DNA of 64,000 nt, from assembly GCF_002288925.2 (NCBI RefSeq), contig NW_022098095.1, forward strand, positions 700,785 through 764,784. The letters run 5' to 3'. Below the pieces are notes generated by a model. That model was not told where the DNA came from. It saw only the letters and a list, made by a program, of their open reading frames with translations, and ran no database searches. Both the position numbers and the translations under genes were made by a program. Of this stretch, positions 45,162 to 57,304 are shown piece by piece. The stretch comes from Delphinapterus leucas. Taxonomy: Eukaryota > Chordata > Mammalia > Artiodactyla > Monodontidae. How positions within the stretch are numbered: position 1 is the stretch's first letter; every line of letters starts with the position of its first letter.

Positions 45162-45262
45162 GACTTCTGAGGGCATTTTTAAAGAATTCTGAAGTCATTG
45201 TCTTGACGATTCTTTCTCTTGTTGGATTTTTGATAGGACAACTGGCCTACAATTTTGTTGAG
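45162..45262 (+). CDS. SLC9C2: SLC9C2 first recognised coding exon
   Basis: SLC9C2 (formerly SLC9A11) belongs to the sperm-type Na+/H+ exchanger branch of the CPA1 superfamily. Family members combine an exchanger membrane domain, a voltage-sensor-like domain and a cyclic-nucleotide-binding domain. This 101-bp exon (T-tract+AG|GA ... GTTGAG|gtgacg) starts with two bases of a split Gly codon and ends in phase 0. Its 33 codons include VIVLTILSLVGFLIGQLAYN, a transmembrane helix. Six exons in the window join in consistent phases into about 259 residues, only the first quarter of a protein of about 1,100. Assignment to SLC9C2 rather than SLC9C1 rests on closer agreement with the human SLC9C2 sequence I remember and on its position after ANKRD45. 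The start codon is upstream and uncertain. Confidence 0.9.
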
Positions 45263-46673
45263 GTGACGTACATACGAAAACTTAGAGAATAGATTAAAGA
45301 ACAAAGACCAAAAACAAGGTCAACTCCCATCCCCATCCCTGAATGAGTGGAATTATTATTTCTTTTATGTGACGAGCTACTGAGAAAAATTTATCTGGTG
45401 TTAAATTTTTGAAAATGGAAAACCATCCAAGAAAGGAAACAAATTAGAGAGACTTAAAGCAGTAATTTGGAAGTGAGTAAAATGTGATTGCGTTCTTGGG
45501 TTCTTCGTCACCTGCCTTTGGCCCTTACTCTTGTTTCCTTCCCCTGTACATACACTGGACTCTCTCCTGCTGTTGTCTTCATCACCCTCGGAGACTCTAG
45601 TTACAAAGGCAACAGTTACTGTCATGATGAAGCAAGGTTACTATTTTCTAACTACCAGATTAAATGCAAAGCGTGCATCATATGAAACATAGATCCAAGA
45701 AAAACTTCATTAATTTAATTTATTGACATGATTTCAAATGTATAGCTGTGTGATCAACAACAATTTGTCTCCACTCATTCTTTTATTTAAAAAGAAGTGG
45801 AGACAATGCTTGTACCTATTTAGGATTGTAAAAGCCTCTTGTTATTCTTCTGAAACACCACACAACTAACATCTTTTTAGTGTTAACTATGTGCCAGGCT
45901 CCCTTTTAAGTTCTTTGTTTTCTTTTTAATAAATTTATTAACTTATTATTAACTCTTGAGTTAATTCATTCATCCTCACAGCAACCCAGTGGAAGTAGGT
46001 ACTCTGTTCCCATTTTACTGATGAGGAAACTGAGGCACAGAGATGTTAAGCAATGAAGATTAAACTATTAATTGGGCCAAAGACTTTCTAGGAGGGAATA
46101 TTTATAGCACTTCAGTCATTGTTGTTGTTAGTGTTTTCCATTCATCTGTGTATAACCTTCATGATTTATGTCCTATATACACGATCTGTACTATTATCTA
46201 GGTATTATTTTTCTCTACTTGACTCACTGAAAGATTTTAAAATCCTAAGCAAATATCTGTGAAATCACAAGTATCCATGCACAGTTCTTTTTTTCCTCTT
46301 ATGCAAATTAAAATAATTATCTAACAGTCAAATAAAAAATACCTATCTGTGAACCACCTAAAATCACCTCAGGGATCACCGATGGTGAAGTACGACTTTT
46401 GAAAATACTGATTACTTACCACAAGCAATGTTTGTGTAGCCTAAACTCACACACGTTTCTGGTGAGTAGAGGACTATGCATTTAACTCATGTGGATGGTT
46501 AGTTAGATCAAGAAATCTACCACAAGACCCCCAGGACTGGCCTTGTAGATGATCTCTCATTAGTTGCAAATTGGAATATTATAAAATTTATATTGATTGA
46601 CAGAGCATCAACTTAATTTCTAATACTTCAGAATGGTAGCAAACTAATTTCTTGTTTGCCTTTGTTACTTTAG
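45263..46673. repeat. SLC9C2 intron with MIR
   Basis: About 45860-46060 is a minus-strand MIR (ctatgtgccaggctccc, cattttactgatgagg, aaactgaggcacagag). No other feature recognised. Confidence 0.7.
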
Positions 46674-46802
46674 ATGCACCAAGTTGTCTACCCTCTTCTA
46701 AGAACACCAAGTTTTTCAATTTATTGTTATTTTTCACCTTTAATTATATTTATGGCTGCTTTGGATGTGGACTTCTATATACTCAAGAATGTGTTTTGGC
46801 AG
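46674..46802 (+). CDS. SLC9C2: SLC9C2 exon, transmembrane core
   Basis: 129 bp, phase 0 to 0, between ttactttag|ATGCAC and TGGCAG|gtaaga. The 43 codons are MHQVVYPLLRTPSFSIYCYF... then SPLIIFMAALDVDFYILKNVFWQ. The SP(L/P)IIF...ALDVDFYxLKxxFWQ pattern is the conserved exchanger helix that in other family members reads like PP(I)IF...DMD. The exon begins with an ATG, but phase-0 joining to the previous exon argues that this is an internal Met. The preceding helix would otherwise be lost. Confidence 0.95.
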
Positions 46803-47928
46803 GTAAGAACACATTTTAAGACAAATTATGGTCCATTCTTGCTTATTCATGTTGACAGAGAATCTGACTCTCTATGAAGAAGATTAATAATTCATAAATC
46901 TCACATTTTTAGTTGTTTTATCCCCTTCATTCTGCAAAACCACTAATTAAAGAGAGTTGAGGGGAGGGAGAAGGAATGAATATTTGCTGAGTGACCACTG
47001 TGACTAGGCACTGAGTTATTATCTCCATTTCACATATAAGCAGAGTGTAGTTCAGAGGTCACAAGGCTGATAAACGGCAGAACCTGGATCCTAATCCCAC
47101 CTCTGACTTCATCTCAGCTGTCTTTCTGTAGATTTGTACATTTTCACTGCTCTGGTTGTTTTATTTATGCATTCTCTCTCTCTTTCTTTTCTTAATCATG
47201 CTTGCCAGATCATTTTATTTTTCTTTTCAAAATGTTTTATTTTCTTTGATTTTATTCTGTACTTTTCTAACATCTTGAGCTAGGTATTAGTTGATTGACT
47301 TTTAGCTTTTTTATTTTTGCATTTTGTACATTTAAGGTTTTAAGTTTTCCTGTAACAACTCTTTTATATTCACCTCAAATGTTTAGATTTTAGTGTTTTC
47401 ATTTTTATCCCTCCTACTTAAATTTTATTATACTTTTTTCTTTGACCTGTTAATTATTTAAAAGTCATTTTTAAATGTCCAAATACGGCTTCTAAATGAT
47501 CATTTCTCTTGTCACACTGTGATCAGAGAATGTGTTTTGTATATCAACTCTCTGATTTTTGTTGAAGTATTGTTATTTTCCTAATTTTTTCCTCATTATT
47601 TAGTTACCCTTTTGTCCCAAATAATGCCTTTGCCTTAAGTCAATTTCATCTGGTATTATTATAGTTATACTAGCTTTCTTTTGGTTAGTATTTGCGTGCT
47701 AAAAATTTTCCATTCTTTTATTTTCAAGATTTTGATGTCCTTATGCTTAGATGTCTTTTTGATAATATACAGTTGGACTTTGTTATTTTATCCAGGTTGA
47801 GAATCTCTGATGGGCTTTTTTTGGATTTTGGGGGTAATATTTGTTGTGATTAAAAATAGATTTAGAAGGGAAAAAGATTTTAGCAGATTTGAAACACCAA
47901 GGAAGATATGTAAATGTCTTGGAAAGAC
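46803..47928. repeat. SLC9C2 intron with MIR and old L1 pieces
   Basis: About 46960-47130 is a minus-strand MIR relic. About 47200-47800 is old minus-strand L1 ORF2 (gacctgttaattatttaaaag, cacactgtgatcagagaatgtg). From about 47860 a plus-strand old L1M begins and continues after the younger L1. Confidence 0.6.
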
Positions 47929-47940
47929 GCTCAACATCTT

Positions 47941-48956
47941 TTTTTTTTTTTTTTTTACATCTTTATTGGAGTATAATTGCTTTACAATGGTGTGTTAGTT
48001 TCTGCTTTATAACAAAGTGAATCAGTTATACACATACATATGTTCCCATATCTCTTCCCTTTGCGTCTCCCTCCCTCCCACCCTCCCTATCCCACCCCTC
48101 TAGGTGGTCACAAAGCACCGAGCTGATCTCCCCGTGCTATGCGGCTGCTTCCCACTAGCTATCTATTTTACGTTTGGTAGTATGTCCATGCCACTCTCTC
48201 ACTTCGTCACAGCTTTCCCTTCCCCCTCCCCATATCCTCAAGTCCATGCTCTAGTAGGTCTGTGTCTTTATTCCTGTCTTACCCCTAAGTTCTTCCTGAT
48301 ATTTTTTTTCTTAAATTCCATATATATGTGTTAGCATACAGTATTTGTCTTTCTCTTTCTGACTTACTTCACTCTGTATGACAGACTCTAGGTCCATCCA
48401 CCTCATTACAAATAGCTCAATTTCGTTTCTTTTTATGGCTGAGTAATATTCCATTGTATATATGTGCCACATCTTCTTTATCCATTCATCCGATGATGGA
48501 CACTTCGGTTGTTTCCATCTCCTGGCTATTGTAAATAGAGCTGCAATGAACATTTTGGTACATGACTGTTTTTGAATTATGGTTTTCTCAGGGTATATGC
48601 CCAGTAGTGGGATTGCTGGGTCATATGGTAGTTCTATTTGTAGTTTTTTAAGGAACCTCCATACTGTTCTCCATAGTGGCTGTACCAATTCACATTCCCA
48701 CCAGCAGTGCAAGAGTGTTCCCTTTTCTCCACACCCTCTCCAGCATTTATTGTTTCTAGATTTTTTGATGATGGCCATTCTGACTGGTGTGAGTTGATAT
48801 TTCATTGTAGTTTTGATTTGCATTTCTCTAATGATTAATGATGTTGAGCATTCTTTCATGTGTTTATTGGCAGTCTGTATATCTTCTTTGGAGAAATGTC
48901 TATTTAGGTCTTCTGCCCATATTTGGATTGGGTTGTTTGTTTTTTTGTTATTGGAT
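47941..48956 (-). mobile_element. 5'-truncated young L1 (E)
   Basis: Minus-strand L1 of about 1 kb with T-run 47939-47956 and the perfect 12-bp TSD gctcaacatctt (47929-47940 and 48957-48968). It carries an open reading frame for the last 182 codons of ORF2 (48311-48859), showing low divergence. It is closely related to the fragment at 30-1002 and may be among the youngest elements here. Confidence 0.95.
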
Positions 48957-49304
48957 GCTCAACATCTTAAATGTTATTAGGGAAATATAAATTAAAACCA
49001 TACTGAGATACCACTGACATTCCTATTAGAATGGCAGCAGCAGCAATAACAAACCTAATTAATACCAAGTGGTGGTAAGAATGCAGAGAACCTAGAACTC
49101 TCATACATTGCTGGTGAGATTGCACAATGGTACAGTCACTTTGGGAAACAGTCTGGGAGTTTCTTATAAAGTTAAATATACACTTGCCTTATGACCCAGC
49201 AATTCCACTCTTATGTATTTATCCAAGAGAAATGAAAACTTAATTTATACTAAACCTCTGTGTGAATCTTTATGGCAGCTTTATTCATAATCTCAAAAGT
49301 CTGG

Positions 49305-49436
49305 GGAATTCCCTGGCAGTCCAGTGGTTAGGGCTCAGCGCTTCCACTGCAGAGGGTGTGGATTTGATCCCTGGTTGGGAAACTAAGATCCTGCAAGCTG
49401 TGCAGCACAGCCAAAAAAGAAAAAGAAAAAAAAAAA
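49305..49436 (+). mobile_element. short tRNA-derived SINE (Bov-tA/CHR-2-like)
   Basis: Plus-strand SINE, ggaattccctggcagtccag to an A-rich tail. TSD tcaaaagtctgg (49293-49304) and acaaaagtctgg (49439-49450). Confidence 0.9.
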
Positions 49437-49860
49437 TCACAAAAGTCTGGAAACAGCTCAAATGTTATTCAGCCAGTGATGAATAAAGAAATTGTGGCAC
49501 ATCTTACAATGGAATACTATTGATAGGCACAATATGGAAGACTTTCAAATGCATTATGCTAAGACTCGACCAGACTTGAAAGGGTACATACTGTATAATT
49601 CCATTCATCCATTCATAGACCTTCCTTCTAGCAAAGGCAAAACTATAGCTTTGGAAAACAGATCATTGGTTGCCAGGGAGTGGGAATGAGGGAAGAAATT
49701 GACTACAAAGGGACAGCATGAAGAAATTTTTTTGGGTGATGGATCTGCTTTGTTTTTTCATTGTGGTCATGTTTACATGACTGTATGCATTTGTCAAAAC
49801 TCATATAACTATACATCAGAAGAGTGAATTTTACTGTATGTAAATTAAAGATAAATTTTA

Positions 49861-50545
49861 AAAAATCAATTGATTCAGTTTTCTTTATCCTTTTTGTTAC
49901 TTCTGCTTGTTTAAAAGTTTTGCATTCTGTTGCTGTATTTAAGGCAGGCATTGCTGATTGCCTATTCCTTTCTTTCTCACTAACAGAGTGACTTACTGTA
50001 TTTTGTATAGAATGGTAGTGGGCCCAGTGTAAAATAGTGCTACATTTCCCAGCATCCCTGACAGATGTGGTAGTGTTAGAAAACCGCTGGGCAATGAAAT
50101 GTATACAAAAGTTTGCTGACCATGGCTTCTTCCAGAAAGCACTTAATAAGGGAGCCAAATCAGCTGGCGTGTGCTTTTTGCCCACTGTTTTACCTTTTTT
50201 TCTGCCTGGAGCCCTGCAGATCATCACTTCAGAAACACCAGGAAATGTTTTACACAGAAGCAAGAAAAATTTGCGTTCCATTTTAGAACATTTTGATGTG
50301 GAGAACTGTGAAGCTGGAATAGCAGCAAGAAAGATGGGTGAATTGGTCTTTTCATAGTCAGGTAGAATTTCATTTGTTTGGAAGGGATGGTTTCTTTGAG
50401 GCAGGTAAACTAGAATACCTTTTACATTTATCTTCCCGAGTAACTGTATAAAATATATAACGAGATCTGATTCTTACAAGAGTAAATGCAGTCATACCAT
50501 GTTTAGGTGTTAAATCTAATACTGTGTTATGAATTCGTTTCACAG
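49861..50545. other. SLC9C2 intron with MLT1-like LTR relic
   Basis: About 49970-50350 resembles a plus-strand MLT1-type LTR (gccaaatcagctggcgtgtgctttttgcccactg, ctgcctggagccctg). The ORF at 50037-50357 falls inside it and is not a gene. The rest is unassigned intron ending in attcgtttcacag. Confidence 0.5.
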
Positions 50546-50711
50546 GTTGTGTTAACCGGATTAATTAGCTTCTCTACGGCATTCATCGTAATTGGATATG
50601 TGGTTCTGAAATTCAATAAAGATTCATGGGATTTGCAATCTTGCCTCCTCTTTAGCATGACCCTTGGCATGACAGATCCTGTTCATTCTGTGAATTCACT
50701 GAAAACTATTG
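50546..50711 (+). CDS. SLC9C2: SLC9C2 exon with TDPV motif
   Basis: 166 bp, phase 0 in and phase 1 out, between ttcacag|GTTGTG and ATTG|gtatgt. 55 codons include VVLTGLISFSTAFIVIGYVV (helix) and LLFSMTLGMTDPVHSVNSLK. The TDPV motif corresponds to the (T/V)DPV element of the unwound helix in the exchanger core, which is conserved across CPA1 antiporters. No stops or frameshifts. Confidence 0.95.
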
Positions 50712-53160
50712 GTATGTCAGATTTATTTCTCTCTCTTATTTTGAAGATATGAGGATAAATTATTTCCTTTTGGTATTATTTTTCTTGCACGAATTGTGTA
50801 TCCAGCAGAGTAGATATTTGTGCTTTTTTCCCTTGGAGATGAGCATTGATTAAAGTATGCAAAGTGGATAAGGCAACCTGGGATCTGGGATGAATAATCT
50901 CAAATAATTTTTTTCAAGAGAAAATGTTATCTTTCTAGAAGGTGATAACAGTAAGCATTCTTCCATTCCATTGAGTTTTAAGCCACAAGGTAGAGATTCA
51001 TCTCTACCTCTAATGGCACTTTTCTGAGGCCTAGGTACCTCTTGTTAGAACTGCCTTTATTTTGGAGCAGCTAACCTTGGGCATGTGGGAGAGAGAGTTG
51101 TAGTTTATTTAAAAGAAATGGGGTGAAAGTATAGTCTGGCAAATATGATATTCAATAAAAGCTTATTCCCAAGAGGGTTAGGGGTTCTCATTACTTCCCA
51201 TCTTATTTGGTAAAAGGTAATTGCACTCTGAAATATCCTGTTTTATTAACACAGCAGTAAAAACATAAAATGGTTAGATGCTATGATTTCTGTTTTTGAC
51301 TCAGAAATATTTAACCAATTTTAAGGTTTCAGTTATATTTAGTGGAAAAATGTTGCCTTACAACTGGGGCGGGACAACCCACCAGAGAGGTGATAGTCCC
51401 ATTTTTACACCCATTTATACTTACAGTTGAGAAAACATAAGGAGGTATTTACACTTTTGCTGGTGATATTCTAAATTGTGCCAGATATTTCTCAGAGTCT
51501 GATCCTGTCCTCTTTCTCTCTTTTTTTTCCCCATAAGTATAGTTTTTTCTATCTTTTCTTCATCCCTTTTTCTCTTTTAGCCATTTGTATTTGCCACTTG
51601 TTTTATTTACCTCGTTACCTTCCTGCTCCCTTTTGTGCAATCTCTTGAGTGTAAGAGGCTCTAATAAACTATAAACTTTATTTATTGCTGTTTCCGTATT
51701 CAAAAATTTTTTCAGAAAAAGAGTAGAAGTCTTCGATTTCTTTAAAAGAAAACTAGTGAAGGTATTTGACTTAGTTGATATTTTCTTTATGTCAATAATA
51801 CTAAGGTGGTGCATGTTCTGGATTCAGTGACATCCTTACCTAGTGACATCTTTACCTTTGTGTGAATTAGATAAAAAATGATCCTTTCTATCTAATTGTC
51901 CTAATACATTACTTTTTTAAGGAAAAATATGTTTTGCCATATGTCTAAAATTACCATAATAATATACAAAACTGCAGTTCCTACAGTGTGACTGGTGTTT
52001 CATTTGATGTGGCACCCTTGTGCACTATAAAACTTGCACAAGCTAAGTCTGAGGTGGCCTGACCCACTGAAAAAAGTAGTGGATGTTCACATGCAAGTTA
52101 AAAGGAACTTGTCTATTCATCACCTATTTTAAAAGAATGCACAGGGCTCAAGCAATTTTTACTTTAAAACAAATCTGGAATGGGAGCTTGTAAAGGAATA
52201 AAATACAAAGTTTTAGTATGACCTCAATTAAGTAAAAGGAATTATATGCTTTGAAAAAGACTTCAACATTCAAATGGTTTTATCTGGGCTGTGGAATTAC
52301 AGATGATTTTTGTTTCATTCTTTACTTTCCCAAATTTTACAGTGAATTAGTGAATATAAGTTAGTTCACATCAAGCCAATAAAAAATGTGGGGAGTAATT
52401 CTTATGGTGTTTTACTGTTAAAATAACTATACATCAAATTCAAAACTTCATACAACAAACATTATGCTTTACTTGCTCCTGGTTGACTCACTGAATCTGA
52501 GGGAAGAATTAAAGTGTTTCTTGACCAGCTAAATCAGATGTGCTAATAATAATCTTCAAACCTGTGTAACCAGTATTTTGTGTCTTCTTTCATAGTCAAA
52601 GTTAGTAACAAGTGGTAGTATAAGATGATTATAACTTACCTTGCCTTTTATTTTCTTTGCTTTCTTTATTGGCTACAATAATGAAGCACAAAGAACAGAA
52701 ATAAACAGCCTGAATATTGATCCACAATCAGGCACTGAGTTATCAGAAATTCTGTATTATCCTGGTATTTATCCTATCATTCAGGAGAGTTTTTGTAAAG
52801 ATAAATAGAATCTGAATATTCTGATATTTCATATACTCAGATCAAACACTGGAAAACAGAGATTTACTTTCTTTTCAGCTACATAGAGTATCTTAAGAAT
52901 AGTAATAATGAGAACCCCCAGCTATACATTTTAAATTGTTATGTGTTTCAAAGACACCAAAGGAAAAAAGTAGAATCTTAATCAGATTCAGTTCTGCTTG
53001 GATTAAAAAAAATAGTGTCATTTAATGTGATCAGTTTGGATTTTGATGCAACAGAATATATTAAACAGCTGCTTTAAAAAACCATGTAGTTTTATAATTC
53101 TTTCTATATCAATTTGTGCTTAAATTAGTGTGTCACATGTTCTTAAATTTGGGTTTATGC
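50712..53160. other. SLC9C2 intron, no feature recognised
   Basis: About 2.4 kb of AT-rich sequence. I recognised no exon or clear repeat. The minus-strand ORF 51560-51814 is not supported. Confidence 0.5.
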
Positions 53161-55380
53161 TCTTAAGTAAAAGAAGTCCAGGGCTGGCCCGCAGCTCCAT
53201 GAACTCATCAGGAACACTGGGTCCCTCTATATAACTCCTAGAGTTAAGATGGAGTAGCAGGGACTCAATTTACCTTTCTGCCTGAACCAACTAAAAAACT
53301 AGACAGAATATATGAAAATGAAAAACGGTTCTCAGATAGTGTACATCAGGCCGTGCAGGACAGTGATCCCCAAGAAAGGAAAAAAAAAGGTGCATTCTTG
53401 ATTGCCCTTGCCGCAGCTTGTTACCTGGAGAGAGTTTCCAGGTCTTCATGTAGGGAAAGGTAACCTAGGTGGAGCCTGGTGGTTTCTTTGAGTAGGGGAG
53501 ATCCAGAGTTGGGTGTCCAGGAAGGCCAAAGCAGTTAAGAGTTCATGGGGCGAATTACTGCAGAAATGAAAGCTGTACTGAAGAGGAAATTCTGAGAGCT
53601 GCAGAGACACCCACTTGAGTCTTTGGGTGACTACTCATTAGTGCATGCACGTGAAGAAACTTCCCAAGTCTGGGTAGAAAAATACTAAAAGGAGCAGAGG
53701 GAAAAATCCCTTATGTTTACCACAGCCAGCGTGGAAAACCATCATAATTCATAGGACATCAGGTAGAGGACTCAGAATGTTATTGCCTCAGTAGAATGGA
53801 AAATTAACCTTCGACTAAAGGCTTCTCTGGCACTACCTAACAAATCTAAAAAGCAAGCCTCAAAAGGGTCAAATTGTTTCCAAGTAACAACGGCATTCCA
53901 GAACAAAGTTCAAGAATATTTATAAGAATACAAAAAAATACAGAACTTAATTAGGTAAAACATACAGCACGTAATTAGGTAAAACATACTGTTCTGTCAT
54001 CTGTAATAAAAACTTGGGAGGCATGCAAAGAAGCCAGAAAATATGACCCATAGAGAGTATAAAAATAATAAGTAGAAACAGACCTAGCAATGCTGCAGAT
54101 AATAGAATCATTAGACAAATATATTAAAACAGTTGTTGTGGGCTTCCCTGGTGGCACAGTGGTTGAGAGTCTGCCTGCCGATGCAGGGAACACAGGTTCG
54201 TGCCCCGGTCCGGGAAGATCCCACATGCCACGGAGCGGCTGGGCCCGTGAGCCATGGCCGCTGAGCCTGCGCATCCGGAGCCTGTGCTCCGCAACGGGAG
54301 AGGCCACAACAGCGAGAGGCCCACGTACCGCAAAAAAACAAACAAACAGTTGTTGTAACTATATTCCATTGGTTCAAAAAATTAGAAGAAAGATTGAGTA
54401 TGGGGTATGATTGCTCCCATCAGCTTATGAGAGCCAGTTGTTAAATAATTAGGAATTTTGCATGCTAGTGGTTAAACCTTTGGTAGCTTTGAATTAGTTA
54501 TTGTGGGAGGGTTTGCACATGAAGTTGGCAAATGCTACAAATCAGGCCTTTTTTAATTTTGGAAAGCTGGTTTATCAGCACACCACTGGACATGGTAGAT
54601 ATAAAAGAGACCTAAATCAGACTTCTAGAGATGAAACCCACAATGTCTGAGATGAAAAATACACTGGATGGAATTAACATCAGATGAGACATAGCATAAG
54701 AAAGGACTAGTGAACTTGAAGATGTAGCAATAGAAACTATCCAAGATGAAGCACAGACAGAACAAGACTAAAAAAAAAAAAACTAAATAAATAAACAGAA
54801 CATTAGTGAGCTGTGGGACAACTTCAGTGCCTTAATATACAAGTTCATAAAAGAGAGGGGAGAGAGAGAGAGGGAGGAACAAAAAATATTTGAAGAAATA
54901 ATGGGTGAAAAATTTCTAAATTTTATGAAAACTGTAAAACCACAGATTCAGGAAGCTCAACAAACCTCCAGCCAAAGAAACACAAAGAAAACTACACCGT
55001 GGCACATAAAAATCAAATTCCTAAAAACCAGTGGTAAAGAGAAAATTTTAAAGGCAGTCAGAGAAAAAAGATACATTATTTACAGAGAAACAAAAATAAT
55101 AATCATAACAGACTTCTCTTCAGAAATATTGCAAGGCAAAAGATGGTGGGCAATATTTTTAAAGTCCTAAAAGAAAAATACTGCCAGCTTAGAATTCTCA
55201 GTGAAAATATCTTTCAAAAGTAAAGGAGAAAAAAAGACTTAAACGTATAAAAGCTGAAAGAATTTACCACCAACAGACCTACACTACAAAAAATGTTAAA
55301 GAAAGTCCTTCAGGCTGAAACAAGATGGAATCAGATGGAAAATTTCATTTACGCAAAAGAATGAAAAATACCATAATTGT
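53161..55380 (+). mobile_element. HAL1-like half-L1 (ORF1 only)
   Basis: Plus-strand old L1-like element with a 5' UTR-like start (ctagagttaagatggagtagc, aaccaactaaaaaactagac) and an ORF1-like region at about 54620-55190. Its translation at 54901-55170 (SGKEKILKAVREKRYIIYRE, TDFSSEILQGKRWWAIFLK) is typical of L1 ORF1. No ORF2 follows, which fits HAL1 elements. A SINE at 54140-54344 interrupts it. An old L1 with its ORF2 removed by deletion is the alternative. Confidence 0.65.
54140..54344 (+). mobile_element. CHR-type SINE
   Basis: Plus-strand SINE, gggcttccctggtggcacagtgg head to an (A)nC tail at 54344. Perfect 13-bp TSD aaacagttgttgt (54127-54139 and 54345-54357). Confidence 0.95.
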
Positions 55381-55904
55381 AAACAGATGGGAAAATATGA
55401 CTTTTTCTTATTTTTAATCTCTTTAAAAGATAATATTTAAAACAAAATGACAGCAGTCTATTGTGGGGTTTATTTATCTGCTCCTCCCCTTTGTGTATGG
55501 CTTCCATCCTCAGGATCACAAGTTGGCTACTAAAGTTCTAGCCATCACCCCATATTTCAGGCAGGAAAATGAAGAAGAGCAAGGGTCAGAAAGATGCTCC
55601 AAGTCTCCTCTCCCTCCAAGAAATTTCCCAAAAGTTCCACTCAGTAACTTCCACTTATGTCTCAGTGGCCACTCTTAGAAGCCCAGGAGTTGGGGAAAAA
55701 TTGTCATTTATCTGAGCACATTGCCACCCTGAATAAAACCAGTTTTGTTACCAAGAACAGAGGATAGATACTGGATGGGCAGGTACCAATCACTATCACC
55801 CTACTTATAAATTGTATAACACTAGGCAATTAATTTGATTATATTTTCCATTAAACTAAACTGTTAATGAATGCTAAGTGCCAATAAGATTTTGTGCTTA
55901 ATTT
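55381..55904. other. SLC9C2 intron, unassigned
   Basis: About 520 bp. The ORF at 55463-55678 has no recognised domain or splice borders. Confidence 0.45.
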
Positions 55905-56500
55905 TTAAATACCAGCTTAATTGAGATGTAACCCACATATCATAAAATTCACCCTTTTAAACTGTACAATTTAGTGGTCTTTAATATATTTACAGAGTTA
56001 CGGAACCATCATTACTGTCTAATTTTAGAACATTTTCATCAACCTCAAAAGAAATCTCATACCTATTAGCAGTCATTCATCCCCATTCCCACATTCCCAA
56101 GTTCCTGGCAACAAATAATCTATTTTCTGTCTATGGATTTGCCTATTCTGGACATTTCATATAAATCAAACCATACAATATGTGATTTTTGTGTCTCGCT
56201 TCTTTCACTTTGTATAATGTTTTCAAGGTTCATCCATGTTGTAACATGTATCAGTCAGTACTTCGTTCCTTTTTGTGGCTGAGTAATATTCCATTGTAGG
56301 GATAGATTACATATGTTTATCCATTTATCAGCTGAAGGACTATGTGTTGTTTCCACTTTTTGACTATTATGAAAATGCTGCTATGAACATTCATGTACAA
56401 ATTTTCGTGTGGACATATATTTTCAGTTCTCTTGGGTATATGTCTAGGAGTAGAATTACTAGCTCATATTTTGTACTTATTTCTAAAATGTGATTCTTTT
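55905..56500 (-). mobile_element. old L1M 3' end
   Basis: Minus-strand ancient L1: ccagcttaattgagatgtaacccac, tcataaaattcacccttttaaactg, ggctgagtaatattccattgta. It is the same kind of 3' UTR as at 17527. Confidence 0.78.
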
Positions 56501-56811
56501 GGAGTCTAACGATTCATATTTATTCAAGCTAAATGTAGTGACCTGAGAAGTGTTTTGTCTCATTGCAAAGGTCTATCATGCTTTGAGGCAATAGACACTT
56601 CAAGAAGTGCTATTGCCATGTTCCTTTGCCACTGGAGATATAGAAGGAATAATGGAAAAATTAAAAAATGATCGTGATTGTCATATGGACCCATCCCATT
56701 ATGATCTCCTTTTTTTCTAGCATATTCCTTCTCTTCTATTTTTGTGTTTCCTGTGGAAGAGCATCATTTTCATGCATTACATTAAATTATATTTTATATT
56801 TCCCTTTCCAG
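56501..56811. other. SLC9C2 intron end
   Basis: Unassigned. It finishes with the acceptor atttccctttccag. Confidence 0.6.
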
Positions 56812-56928
56812 GCATTTCTAAAATGTATACTGATATCATTAGAGGAGAATCAATGATTATCTGTGGCTTCACATCCATTGTTTTTGGAGTTTTTCGGAGC
56901 AACATACTTAGCATTTCCAATTTTAGGG
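56812..56928 (+). CDS. SLC9C2: SLC9C2 exon with altered ion-binding site
   Basis: 117 bp, phase 1 in and phase 1 out, ctttccag|GCATTT to TAGGG|gtaaga. 38 codons: ISKMYTDIIRGESMIICGFT then SIVFGVFRSNILSISNFR. GES aligns with the family motif GESLLND, where Asn-Asp forms the cation/proton site of NHE1-type exchangers. Here the two residues are Ile-Cys (GESM-I-I-C). Human SLC9C2, from memory, also lacks Asn-Asp, so this is an ancestral feature of SLC9C2 and not a local mutation. It suggests reduced or absent classical exchange (inference). Confidence 0.93.
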
Positions 56929-57168
56929 GTAAGAGCATTATTTTCTCTGTATATTTTCTAAAATCATTCTATATGGTACATTTCAATTCATACTGAAATT
57001 AAAATATATTCAAGATGTCTTAACTTTACAGCTTTCCCTATACTTTACTCATGGACCAATTAAAATAGTATATCAGGTAACAAGAAAATAATTACCATCT
57101 ATGTGTTTTCTCAGAGATTATGGGGGAAAAATTGTTAAAGAAATGATTTCATCTCCCCCAGTATGCAT

Positions 57169-57206
<38 letters not shown>

Positions 57207-57304
57207 ACAGACACACACACACACAATTGTGTTCATCTAGCTTAGATTTACTTCTTTCCTAGACCAATCTGGACCTCATGAGTGCATGTTAAGAACTGGC
57301 TTGG
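56929..57304. other. SLC9C2 intron with CA repeat
   Basis: Ordinary intron. A (CA)n microsatellite occupies about 57168-57224. Confidence 0.6.
57168..57224. repeat. imperfect (CA)n microsatellite
   Basis: About 57 bp of CA repeats interrupted by two cagacacaca units (near 57200-57212). Confidence 0.95.

Larger units (their letters stand above)
47860..49860 (+). mobile_element. old plus-strand L1M 3' part, interrupted twice
   Basis: Old L1 ORF2 end and 3' UTR (aaaaccatactgagatacc, ggaagactttcaaatgcattatgc, gtacatactgtataattcc) to about 49860. It is split by the L1 at 47941-48956 and by the SINE at 49305-49436. Confidence 0.75.

Noticed and set aside
46674..46676. ATG at the exon start as the SLC9C2 initiation codon
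   Set aside because: The upstream exon 45162-45262 joins in phase 0 and encodes a conserved membrane helix that resembles human SLC9C2, so this Met is probably internal.
48311..48859. 182-residue open frame
   Set aside because: It is the L1 ORF2 C-terminus of a 5'-truncated insertion with a clear TSD, without promoter or start.
50037..50357. 106-residue ORF in an SLC9C2 intron
   Set aside because: The sequence resembles an MLT1-type LTR, has no splice borders, and would break the consistent phase between exons 46674-46802 and 50546-50711.
55463..55678. 71-residue ORF as an additional SLC9C2 exon
   Set aside because: It has no acceptor or donor in the right phase, and the exons before and after already join in phase 1.
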